A stretch of DNA of 64,000 nt, taken from assembly GCA_963920705.1 (NCBI GenBank), contig OY987231.1, positions 22,111,024 through 22,175,023 on the forward strand, read 5' to 3'. Positions 36,801 to 47,286 of the stretch are shown piece by piece. The notes under the pieces were generated by a model. That model saw only the letters and a program-made list of their open reading frames with translations. It made no database searches and was not told where the DNA came from. Each line of letters starts with the position of its first letter. Positions within the stretch are counted from its first letter, which is position 1. The stretch comes from Odiellus spinosus (lineage: Eukaryota > Arthropoda > Arachnida > Opiliones > Phalangiidae). The translations under genes and the position numbers were made by a program.

Positions 36801-38009
36801 CGAAATTGACGTCTTGGGTCCAAAAATAAAAGACGCGAAGAAGTCACTATGGATTGGTTTGACGCTGAAAGCTCACGGTAACTTAAAATTCAGGATTATA
36901 TTCGAAAAACCAGAAGCCGATGAAACCCTCCTTTGAAGTCTACTACTCTAATGTTCGATATAGCGCCCCTCTCTGTATGGGTAAAATTCACAATTTTCCG
37001 AAATCGGAGGGGTCCTACTTCATACCCCCTGTCTACGGAAAATTCGAAATTCTCTCTCTCCACAAACGACGACGTTTTTTTGACGAACTCCGAGGCTGCT
37101 AGAGATATTCGCTCGACGAACTCCCGCTCCGAAAATATCTACCGTTAGGAGGCGTACGAATCGCGCTTTTTGAAACTAACCCATACAGAGAGGGGTAGAC
37201 AAGACCAGGGAGTAATAGACTTCAAAGGAGGGTTTCATCGGCTTCTGGAAAAACTTAATGGGGCCAGGAGTTAAACTGTTTTTAGGGCAGAGATTAGCGT
37301 ATAAAATCTATAAAACAATAATTTTGATTATAACTGGGTTTAGGTGAATACGGTTGGAGCGACAATTCACCCATGGATTTCGAAGTTTGGGCGAAAGATG
37401 AACCTATTAAAGACGCTTACAACCCTTGCGTGGCTTTGATGCCCAGTACGGGACAATGGGAAGTCAAAACGTGTAACAACGTACTTGGATTCGTATGTCG
37501 AGTTCAGAAAGGTATATCAATTTCAGAGGTTAAAGTTCAACGGTGAAAGTTACACCTAAAGCTAATTAAAACTATATATAGTACGGAGTAACGAAACGAG
37601 TACGGATGACCCTTCACCCTCGGGTAATTATTAACTTCATCAAATTCTAATTGTGTAAAGTTGAAATTTGCGATGTATAAACCTAATTTCTACCGATAAA
37701 ATATTTTTTGGGATTAGTAAAGCCGAACTAAATACAGTCTTAATTATATTTAAAATTTAGAAGAGCGTTTCAATATATTTAAATTAATTTACGTCATTTT
37801 TCAACTTTTACCGATATAAAGTTATTCGATTGTAATATTTCTCTTTATAAACCAATTATATTATAGGGTCTAAATCCGGTTTAAGTGGAGGTGGTATCGC
37901 TGGCCTTGTAATATTCCTCATCATAGCATTAATTGGAATCATAGGAGGCGTTTATTTTTACATGAAAAGACGAGGGATCGTCCCTCAGTCACGCGGTAAA
38001 CTTTATTAA
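33888..38009 (+). CDS. Gene F: four-CTLD (types 5-8) type I membrane protein, N-half deleted
   Basis: Fifteen exons: 33888-33936, 34170-34238, 34295-34333, 34402-34592, 34660-34840, 34954-35214, 35273-35421, 35535-35640, 35712-35962, 36041-36215, 36522-36707, 36770-36877, 37344-37511, 37582-37623, 37867-38009; 705 residues. The signal peptide (MRPSSWLLAFLFILP) parallels gene E. Exon 2 encodes IGEQIPCTKDGICKKVEPPI: its first half equals the start of the E exon 2 and its second half equals the middle of the E exon 4, so CTLD1-4 were lost by an internal deletion that kept the frame. From exon 4 on, each exon matches E exons 12-23 closely, mostly to the base. CTLD6 has GEPSN but WRTD instead of WND. 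A GGG-start membrane helix and KRR follow, then a short tail ending QSRGKLY. The intron after 36877 carries a foldback element. Likely surface expressed; ligand unknown. Confidence 0.85.
36910..37248. mobile_element. 339-base foldback element, intact copy (gene F intron)
   Basis: Terminal inverted repeats of about 33 bases beginning CCAGAAGCCGATGAAACCCT are perfect at both ends. The second pair of words CCTCTCTGTATGGGT and ACCCATACAGAGAGG is also inverted. It lies in the intron between exons 36770 and 37344. The related copy is at 39357-39675 in gene G. Confidence 0.85.
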
Positions 38010-38086
38010 AATAAACTAAAATGTTAAATACTTATTTAGCTTAAACTTAAGTTAATAAATATTGTATACTTTACAACGATTAAACG

Positions 38087-38092
38087 AATAAA
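38087..38092 (+). terminator. polyadenylation signal of gene F
   Basis: AATAAA about 80 bases after the gene F stop. Confidence 0.5.
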
Positions 38093-38351
38093 CATATATT
38101 TAATGATGTTAATAATAATATTAAGGTCAAGATGTAACTGATCTCAAGGCTTGTAATAACTGGGCACAAACACGAATAAATTAAAATTAAACTGTACAAT
38201 AAAGGACAGGTCTCATTTAAATTCACTTTTTGGAAAGATGCCAAGAAGAATTCACTGGACGCGTCCAATTCAAACCATGAATTAAGTTCAAAGTTAATTA
38301 AATTGATTTGATATCAAAATATATATTTAACCCTTTTGGAAAGGTGAAATT

Positions 38352-38440
38352 AGCCACGTTCACACTATAGCATATCTCAATCGATTTTAATCGATAAAGT
38401 TAAAGATATATTTAAATCGCAATCTGTACTGTGAACTCTA
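38352..38440. repeat. short relative of the ACGTTCACACT foldback family
   Basis: CCACGTTCACACTATAGC at the left and CTGTACTGTGAACTC at the right bracket about 90 bases with internal ATCGATTTTAATCGAT palindromes. It lies between genes F and G. The rest of 38093-38742 shows nothing recognisable. Confidence 0.45.
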
Positions 38441-38742
38441 AAATTAGAAACTTATTTATTGGCCGATTTGGAAGCTGACATTGAACTCAATCAGACTCTC
38501 CTTCATAACCAAAAATCTAATTTTAATCTAGACCTATCCTTTAAAATAAAGGTATATTTTATTTGATCAGACTGTTTAACCTTATTTTCCTATTGCTTAT
38601 ACAGCGAATAATATTTATCAAAAATATATTCTCAATGGGTAATTTAGTAATTTTGGTGATGTAGTCTAGATTCTATTCATAAATCGTGGCTAAAAAATAT
38701 TATTAGTATTTAAATTCTAACGAGAATAAATTTAAATTCGCA

Positions 38743-41700
38743 ATGTATATTAAAACTATCGTTAAACTTAATTTATTATTCGTATACGTTGGTTTAGGTA
38801 AGTTAGGGCTAATTTTCTCGTAGTTTTTTTCGCGACAAATAGGAGAAAGAGAAATAAAAAACAATAATTATTTCTAATTTAATTTCCCCCCAGAAGATGG
38901 TAAATTTTAATTAATTTAATCAATTTTAGCTTCGAGTCTTTCAATGCGGCCAGTAAATGAAACTGAAACGACAACGTTTAAAATTATAGCTAACGCTACT
39001 CGATGTAGTTTATCTTGGAAACATTTTAGTAACTATAATTTCACATTAATTTATTCACATTAAAAACAGATTTGAATCAAATCTTCTTCGTATGATTTCT
39101 TGACCACTATTTTTAATCGTTCGTATCATTATATTTGTTTGAAGATTTGATTTAAATGAAGAAACAGTAATTTTAAGACCCTAAGTAATCTAACTTTAAA
39201 TTTTAACCAATAGAAGGAAAATGCTACAGAATTTACAGTAATGGAATAGAAACGATAGAGAATAAAGATTTCGATGATGCTAGACAATTTTGCGACGGTT
39301 TACAAGGGTCTTTAGCGATCATTACTACCAAACTAGAACAAGGTAAATTAATTTAACCAGAAGCCAATGAAACCCTCCTTTGAAGTCTACTACTCAAATG
39401 TTCCATATAGCGCTCCTCTCTGTATGGGTAAAATTCACAATTTTACGAGATCGGAGGGGTCCTACTTCATCCCCCCTGTCTACGGAAAATTGGAAATTCT
39501 CTCTCTCCACAAACGACGACGTTTTTTGGACGAACTCCGAGGCTGCTAGAGATATTCGCTCGACGAACTCCCGCTCCGAAAACATCTACCGTTAGGAGGC
39601 GTACGGATCGCGCCTTTTGAGAATAACCCATACAGAGAGGGGTAGACAAGACCAGGGAGTAATAGACTTCGAAGATTTAACCTAAAAGAAATTAAAACTA
39701 AAGGTAAATTTCAAGATAAAACAATTTTTCTTTTTTTTTTTATTCAAGACTTTCTTACGACCTATCTTGGAGAACCAGGGATTCGAAACCGAGTTTGGGT
39801 TGGTTTAGAAAAAGATCAGACTAGTTCCGCGTCTTACGAATTCAAGTGGGTGGACGGTACGACTGCCAATTACACAAATTTCGCGCGCGGTGAACCAAAC
39901 GGGGTAATCAATTAAATATATTTTACTTCGTAATTTATTTTAAATGAATTTAATTTGACTTTTAAAAGGAACTTTTCGAGAGATGCGTTCATTTAGATGG
40001 TTCCGAAGCCATCGCTGGCCAATGGAATGACGTTCCTTGCAGCGAAGAAATGGGATTTATTTGTCAAATTACTCTAGGTAGGTTTGTTTCAAATGTATTC
40101 TAAATTATACGATCAAAGGTGGAATGAATTAAGTTAAACTAGACTAAAGTTACGTTCAAACTAGGCCTTGGAATCGATTTAAACATTTCAAAACTTTTCG
40201 CTAGAGTCGTGTGAACTCTCCAATCGATTTGATACGAATTATCCAAAGTGCTTCGGGAACCAGTTTCATACAGATTCAGTTTAAACAACCGATAGATGAA
40301 GCTACTGTAAATCGATTTATAAAGATATCGCGTGAACACGTGACGCTTAAAACGATTCCTGGCGATTTTAATATCAGTTTGATTTTACCGTTTCAAATCG
40401 AATTAGAAATGCTAGTGTGACAACGTAGCTTAAGTGTTTAATTCTCTTTCTCTTGGATATCAGCTGAAAATCACCAGGAAATTGACAAATTATCGGAACA
40501 GGGCGCATGTCCGGCAGGTTTCGAAAAGTACCTTGATATTTGTTACAAAGTAGAAAACGATCCTTCCGATTGGTTCAACGCGGAGGAAAAATGTCGGGCT
40601 AAACACAATGGTCACCTATTGTCCATTTTGGACTTGTACGAGGAATCTTTCGTTAATTTACTGACTGTTCAAAACGAGAATGACTTATGGATAGGACTAT
40701 CAGACACCAACAAAGCGGTAAACGATATATTTCACGCTTTAATTAAAATTAAATACAGAAATTTTACAGACAGAGGGTTTATTTCGATGGTCAGATGGTC
40801 GACCTATTTACCACACTAATTGGGGTCGTAAAGAACCAAGCGATAATAAGGGACAATCCCATAGATGCGTCGCGTTTACTGGCTCCAACAGACAGTGGGT
40901 GGTTAAAAACTGCGAGGATAAATTAAGTTTCATTTGCGCCGTGCATATTAAAGGTGCATTTATCTTTATTAATTATTAATTAGGTTGAATAATTAAAAAT
41001 ATAATTAATTTTAACAGAGTTCCATCCCAAGTCCCATATAACCCCGATAGTGGGATCGTGCCCTACAGATTGGATTGACGTTGGTAATAATCATTGCTAT
41101 CTGATAGAAACGGAGGAAAAGGAACCATTCCTGTTCGCCCATCAAGAATGCAAACAATTTGGTATAAAATCCGCATTTTTGTTTAAAGGGAGAATGCAGA
41201 CTGACAACGAGATATTTTCTAAAGCCCCTTATCTTAAAATCTTGTACAATTCTCTATTACAAAAGGTACAGATATTAAGCTTAGTTGGAGAGTAGGCTTA
41301 ACAAGGATCCGCGAAGAGTTTAACATCTCGAATCACGCGAGAAACGTGCGCTTTAGACCGACCCTAAAACGTTTTAATCAGGGCAAGAAGGATCAGATAA
41401 GTTGAGGAAAAGTGGGAACGGCGCGGCTCCTACTGCGTCGGCCTAAACTCAAACTCTGGGAGAACGGGGGACAGACGGGGGTAGAGATGCTTCGTGGTAA
41501 ATTGTTGTCACGTGGGTAAAACGAATCCTTTATGAGACGCGCTAGCTAGCGACCACGTGACAACAGTTTACCTCGAGAATTTCCTATCCCCTTTCCACCC
41601 GAGTGGGAGGTTGGCTCTTCTCTCTCTAACTCAACGCAGCTCCACTTTTCCTCTCCTTATCTGATCCTTCTTGATCAGGGCCATGGTCAGCCTAAAATTC

Positions 41701-43089
41701 TAGGCCTTGTCATTTCCAAATGTAGGGTCAAGTAATTGTGTGGTAAAGGTAAACCCGTCCCCCATCCCCTCTGACGACGAACCTGTAGGAAATCATTCGT
41801 TATCGGGCTGCAAATAAAATTGTACGTTTGGTTTTCGCTAAGCCTTTGACTATTAATTTCTACAAAAGATAATTTAAACGGTTCTTTGGCCAAGTTTCGT
41901 TCCGAGCACGAATTATTGCAATTACGACCTTATCTAAGACGTTACACTGACCGCAGTTTTGTGATTGGAATTCACGAAGAACATTACGGTATTTAATAGT
42001 AACTAAAATAACAAGTTATTATATAATTATTTTTAAAATTCGGGCAGGTCAATTTGAATTCGTTGACGAAGAAGAACTCGCTAGTTACTTGCCCTGGCAT
42101 AAAGGAGAACCCAATAACAAAGAAAACGAAAAATGCGTCGAATTGTTGACTCATTTAATGCTATACAATAATTTTGCGTGCGATCAGCCAAAGGACTACA
42201 TTTGCCAGATAGATAAAGGTAAGGAATTAATTCCAAACTGAAATAAATTTATCTTCAATGGGAAAAACTGATAAGGATGATACGCAAAGGGTCAGGAAAG
42301 CCAATAGTCAGTTAAACCAGAGGTATATAATAACCCCCTTCGGGGGGAAGTATGAAAGTCCCTATACTACCAATGCTAAAAATCACGAACAACAAGAGCC
42401 CGCTGCTGACTATCTAGGCCACTAGCTCGCGCTGGACTTCTCAATGTCGCTACTCTAGTAAATGGTCTTTGTATAAACAAGACGGCTCGATTTGTGTTTA
42501 GAACTTCCTGTCTCGGGAGTCAGGCTGTCTGCTAAAATGGAGTCGAAGGTTGACTTCAGCTCGCGAGTTCCGGAAGTGCGCGTAGGGAAAATTTAGTGAG
42601 GTTCAAAATGGTGTAACTATTTTTTGGGAGTAAAGCGGTGTGTCGATCCGCCGCGATTTACGCCGGGCACTCGTTGTTCGTCGATTTTGCCTACCTTTCA
42701 TACTTCCCCCCGAAGGGGGTTATTATATACTTCTGGTTAAACCAAGGGATCAAAACATCGTCTGCTTATCAAGACGATGTTTTGGTCGCGGATAGGATAG
42801 TAATCGTAATAACTGTATATATCATATTGAAATAAAACCTATTTTTGCAGTAATTGATCCAAATGTGTCCAAACACCCGTACGCCAGTGGTTTATCAGGA
42901 GGCGGTGTGGCGGCTGTCGTCGTAACAATGATGATAGTGTCGCTAGTACTATCCGGAATTGCGGTATTCTTTTACCGGAAAAAAATATTGGACGACAAAA
43001 TGAAGGCCGGAATTTTTCGATTTCAAAACGAAAATAACGAAGGAACCGCGACAAATCACACCACCGATCACAATTCTTCTCATATTTAA
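38743..43089 (+). CDS. Gene G: three-CTLD type I membrane lectin with EPN motifs
   Basis: Eleven exons: 38743-38797, 38930-39028, 39214-39342, 39749-39903, 39969-40077, 40464-40717, 40770-40953, 41018-41161, 41869-41988, 42048-42218, 42851-43089; 552 residues. A signal peptide (IVKLNLLFVYVGL) is followed by an exon that replaces CTLD1. Three CTLDs correspond by sequence and exon borders to types 2, 3 and 4 of genes C-E. The first shows GEPN (end of exon 39749) and QWND (exon 39969), the canonical EPN/WND set for calcium-dependent mannose-type binding. The third shows GEPNN but YNN in place of WND. A GGGVAAVVV membrane helix, RKK and a tail of about 40 residues ending in NHTTDHNSSHI follow. 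It keeps the intron inside CTLD2 that D and E lack. It is the most diverged member of the cluster. Introns carry three foldback elements plus an ACGTTCACACT-type repeat. Confidence 0.85.
39357..39675. mobile_element. foldback element, 3'-truncated copy (gene G intron)
   Basis: Starts CCAGAAGCCAATGAAACCCT and follows 36910-37248 closely, but the right terminal repeat stops at AATAGACTTCGAAG. It lies in the intron between exons 39214 and 39749 of gene G. Confidence 0.8.
40146..40431. repeat. ACGTTCAAACTAG / CTAGTGTGACAACGT foldback element (gene G intron)
   Basis: The left AAAGTTACGTTCAAACTAG and right CTAGTGTGACAACGTAGCTT are imperfect inverted ends of the 7315-7498 family. It fills most of the intron between exons 39969 and 40464. 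An open frame inside it has no CTLD features. Confidence 0.6.
41384..41673. mobile_element. 290-base foldback element with 7-base target duplication (gene G intron)
   Basis: Second copy of 24199-24490, in the opposite orientation. Flanked by ATCAGGG at 41377-41383 and 41674-41680. It lies inside the intron between exons 41018 and 41869. Confidence 0.88.
42312..42737. mobile_element. foldback element with hairpin-bearing ends (gene G intron)
   Basis: The ends read TTAAACCAGAGGTATATAAT... and its near complement for about 45 bases. Each end contains its own small hairpin, CCCCCTTCGGGGGG. The GC-richer interior has no credible frame. It sits in the last intron of gene G (42219-42850). Confidence 0.8.
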
Positions 43090-43093
43090 TAAA
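43088..43093 (+). terminator. polyadenylation signal overlapping the gene G stop
   Basis: AATAAA starts inside the stop codon of gene G; a 3' UTR this short would be unusual, so another signal may be used. 43094-43688 is AT-rich DNA between the convergent genes G and H with no other feature. Confidence 0.35.
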
Positions 43094-43688
43094 ATTAAAA
43101 ATTGGCACAATTTCTACGTCATCCTAAAATTAATTAACACCAGGCACTTTCGTTTTTGGTTTCATATTCATAAATAACGTTCAAGAACAATTTAAACGAA
43201 AATTAACGTTTTAGGTATAATTAGAAAGTTTAAGAGAATACTAACGCGTACGTATACGCGTAACTACCTTCGATAGAAGTAATCTTGTAACGTTTCCAAT
43301 GCAATCACGTACACGATTAAGTAACTCACTGCTTAAAATAAGTTTTGGCTTCGAAAGAGTTTGAGAAATCGAACGAAGAACGTGTACTTGTAGTTGCCTT
43401 CTAAAATAAATCAGTCACGTGACAAAATGTCTTCTATTACAGCTATATTATTTAACAGAGCAATTTCAAATGAGTCCATTTTCCATTCTGACGTCACTAT
43501 CTCGTTGAATATGTTTTAAATTATTAGCTGAAAATATATTTCATATTCTTGAAAATTTGAAATGACTTTGCTCTCATTTTTAAAATTTCCGCGAATTCTA
43601 TTAAAATATTAAAACGTTAATTTTGACGTTAAATTGTCCTTTAATTAAGGAATAAACTAGTTTAAATAGTTGGTAAAGAATTCATAGT

Positions 43689-46600
43689 TTAAAAGGGTTG
43701 ATGACAATGTTCGTTTTTGACTAAATTGGAGCTCGACGAGGCGTCTCCGAAGCAGAAACTATTCTTGGGTCGATCTCCGCTCGGAGAGGGATGATACTGA
43801 ACGTCTCCGATTAGAGAATTTGTCGGGATGGTGGGTGGACCGGCTCCGGAGACGGGAGAACCCGAAGCGGGAGACGGTGGATAAGTGAAAAGCCATAGTC
43901 TATCTCCGACAAACATTGGTCTAGCGGCGTATAAACCCATAGACGAGTAATAATTTTGGGCTAAATTCTCCAAATCGCTCGTGTATTTTCGTTTCCATTT
44001 CGTACGACGATTTTGGAACCAAATTTTGATCTAGAGACGATTAATTGATTTAAAGGCTCGTTTGTTTCAAAGTTTGAACTACCATAAAGGACTAATCACT
44101 CCTCGAATTTATCACAAAACTTCTCTAGTATCGAAGATTGATATCAGAAATTCAGAAATTATCATAATTTACATCGATATGGTACAGAAATTATTAGAAA
44201 AACATTATTTTCCGATTTTTCCGAAGCTCGTAAAACCTTATTTCCCGGACCCTAAAGGGAAACATTCCCTTAAAAACGGTCTAATTAATTAGACTAATTA
44301 TCGCGGTTGGCTAATTAGCAAAATATCTAATTGGGGATATTTTTCATCGAAATCGCGAAATATCTGATTATGGATATCTAGCATTGCAATCCCGATTAAT
44401 CTAATTAATAATATCCAATATTGAATCCCAAAATTCATAATTAATAATATCCAATATTGAGTCCCAAAATTCATAATAATATCCAATATTGAGTCCCAAA
44501 ATTCATAATTAATAATATCCAATATTGAGTCCCAAAATTCATAATTAAAAATATCCAATATTGAGTCCCAAAATTCATAATTAGTGATATCTAATGTTAA
44601 ATCCCAAAATTCATAATTAATAATATCCAATATCCCAAAAATTCATAATCAATAATATCTAATATTGAATCCCAAAATTACTAATTAGTGATATATTTAT
44701 TATTAAATTAAAACAATTATCTAAATACGTTTTGAAAATTTACATTATTCAAAAATAAAATATCTTAAAAATCCAATATTTCATTCCCAAAATTATTTAA
44801 TATTTACATACCGATAGTGCAATTTCCAAATTTAACAATAAATTGAAACTTGGAGAGTGAACTCGAGTGAGTGATGAGTCCCGCGTTATGGTATCCAAAC
44901 TAAACCCGAAACTAACCTGCGTCTCGGTTAATTTGAGAGTCTTGGAGAGTTGGGTTCTTTTACTAACTGATAAATACTTATTCTTATCAAATTCTGATTC
45001 AAGGGCTTTAATTTGCGACGTGGTAAAAGCCGTACGCGGTCTTTTACGTTTTTCAGAATCTTTTTCATTGTGAGATGAATCTGTAAAAATATTTCGGAGA
45101 AATAATCGCGGCTATATCAAAGTCGAAACAGAGTCGATATATAAACGAAAGAGAAAGCGAGAGTGAATTTTAAAAAGGGTGTGTAACGATTTCTAATAAT
45201 CAATCTAATCGAATCTAACCTTTCAAAAAATACACGAAGGTTAATGAGCGTTATTTAAGAATTCATTACACGAACGATAATGAAGAGATTGATTCGTTTC
45301 ACACAAAGGGGGGCCTCGTTATAGCTCGGTTAAAGGGAGAGTAAATGGCAACTACCGACTTCACCATGGGTTTCAAAACTAATCTATAGAATTCCCTTAT
45401 TAAAGGAAAAATGAAGTTTCACTATGAATTAATATCAATTTCTTATCATTCTCGAGTTGGCAGCAGAGGCATGTCTATTCTCCTTCTATCTCTAATTCAG
45501 TAAATAATAAAGATACAAGATATAGCCTATCTTCGAGCATTTTGCCAAATTGAGGTGGAATTGAGTGAAAAAAATATTTACGCATTATAAAAATGCATTT
45601 TTAACTTAAACTAAGAAGTAGACTAAACACGGTTGAACGTAGGGGCTAATTGAAACTGTCAAGGGCCCCCTATGAAGATAAGATTTCAATTACCTCCATG
45701 AATCCTAAGCCTAATTTATTTTCAGAGTAAGATCAATTTTATTGAATAAGGTCTAAAAACTAAATAGAAAAACATCAATTTTGGATAGTTCATTCTCCCT
45801 TTAACGAATGCATTGATTGGGTTGTGTTCTTTAATAAATTTTACTTCATCGTGCCTTTAAAAAGTTGGCCTCTCTTATGAAGAGTTATTTCTTTTATTAA
45901 AGAGTCGTGTCAAAAACGTTCTTTCGTCACCTTTCCACCAGGCTTTTCGCGCCAATTAAAAGAACTCACTGAGGGTTTTTTTTTGTCTTATTTTCTTTTT
46001 AAAGATAAGTCGAGTTAATTTGGGAATATAATACAGCAGTATACGCAGCTGGTTCAAACGATTCTCACTCCCAAACAGCTATAGGACTCGAACTCGAGAT
46101 TGTTCAACTTATTAGAGTTAAAACTTGCGAAGTAAAAATAGTAATATCTGAATATTAGGTTTTTATACTAAGTTTATAACGTGTATTCATTGGTTCAAGT
46201 AAGTTGAACGATATTTGGTGTATAGTGAAGCTATAGTCGACCCCCAGATGGGTACAATTAGGAAATGGCAGCGCGGGGTGATGACACGCCGTGACGGAGG
46301 AGCGGAGGAGCAAAATAAACTAATGTCACTAATGGAGAGGAGATATCACAGTATCACGGGTGCGTGTCGGGATATTGGACAATTTTAACGGGAATTTTAC
46401 AGTATCGATCATCTACCAACACCTTTGCTCGTAGGCTATCCCAAGAATCTACCTAAGATCATTAACAATGAAACCATAACGATAAAAAAATCGGCCAGGG
46501 TTTATAAGCGTCCTATAACGGCAAACAGTGCAGACAACCACTTGTAAGTTTCTGCCTATATGGATGAAGATTAGGCAGATCCACACTTGGTTTTAGAAGT

Positions 46601-47286
46601 TACTTTTGCATGCATTTTTTGCCGTTAGAGGAAGATTATGAACATTATGTATCAATTAAATAAATTGTTATCCATAGCCCTGTCTTGAAATCATTTATGA
46701 ACCAAAGAACATTGGAAAACAACCTAGCCAAAATTCGTCCGATGGAGAGCACTATGGTGTTTCGTTTATGACTAAGGAATGCATTGTAATTTCTTATTTT
46801 ACTGTACTATTTTTGATTTAGAGGTACTTCACGAATCAACATCTAGAGGATGGCTTTAAAACATATTTTCTCCCATATTCTTACGTGCATAAATGAATTC
46901 TTGTTAAAACAATAACTTTAATCATATTTAAATTGCTCTCTCGCTCTATCTCTCTCATTTCGTATCTATCCGACTACTATTCCAAATTCTATTCTTATAA
47001 TCTCACCATTATTTTCATCATCATCATCGCGAAAGGGGTTAGTCAAAGATTCTTGACTCGACGTAGCTTCGACTTTTTCTGTTTGATACACGTTCGCGTG
47101 ACGCGTTGGGGTCACCGGAACCACGGTACTGGTATCGGAAAGGTCAATTTCTCGACTAGTATAATCACCGTTATAAGGTTTAAAGCTAGAGTTATCATCT
47201 CTTTTAAATGGTCTCGACAATAAACTGTCGATAAAAAACTTAGGGGAAGACTCGGATCTTATAGGGTCCTTCGAATCCGAACTCAT
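43689..47286 (-). CDS. Gene H: ANTP-class (NK-like) homeobox transcription factor
   Basis: Three exons on the minus strand: 47286-47007, 45080-44917, 44030-43689; 261 residues with phases closing exactly (280 + 164 + 342 bases). The homeodomain starts with KRPRTAFTTSQIKALESEF and its recognition helix is IKIWFQNRRTKWKR; the second intron falls just before IKIW, a common position in ANTP-class genes. The N-terminal exon has SPKFFIDSLLSRPF, an eh1-like Groucho-binding motif (F-x-I-D-x-L-L). Directly after the homeodomain, LENLAQNYYSSMGLYAARPM and GDRLWLF form a family-type C-terminal motif. The ATG context is AAAATGAG. A CTCCTCTTCAG tract just upstream on the minus strand could be an acceptor for a non-coding 5' exon. 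I place it among NK-like genes but cannot name the orthologue. Nuclear DNA-binding repressor is inferred. Confidence 0.88.
44393..44690. repeat. ~36-base tandem array inside the homeobox intron
   Basis: About eight copies of a unit like AATATCCAATATTGAGTCCC followed by AAAATTCATAATTAAT, one with a short deletion. It lies in the intron that splits the homeodomain. The minus-strand frame it gives (repeated EFWDSILDI) is a by-product. Confidence 0.8.
45334..45800. mobile_element. diverged TTAA-flanked foldback element (homeobox intron 1)
   Basis: TTAA (45330-45333) then AGGGAGAGTAAATGGC; the right end GTTCATTCTCCCT then TTAA (45801-45804). The interior CTCCATGAATCCTAAGCCTA and TTTTCAGAGTAAG match the 3' arm of the 3353-3785 family, so it is an older member. 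Confidence 0.65.

Noticed and set aside
36920-37148. Two overlapping open frames repeated at 39367-39595
   Set aside because: Both lie inside foldback elements in introns; their similarity is due to the element.
42638-42835. 65-residue open frame in gene G intron
   Set aside because: Inside and beside the 42312-42737 foldback element; no CTLD or anchor features.
44298-44630. Minus-strand frame with repeated EFWDSILDI
   Set aside because: Produced by the tandem array inside a homeobox intron.
46966-47006. Extension of homeobox exon 1 to the open-frame end
   Set aside because: A G|GTGAGA donor at 47006 gives the phase needed for the homeodomain exon; the extension lacks support.
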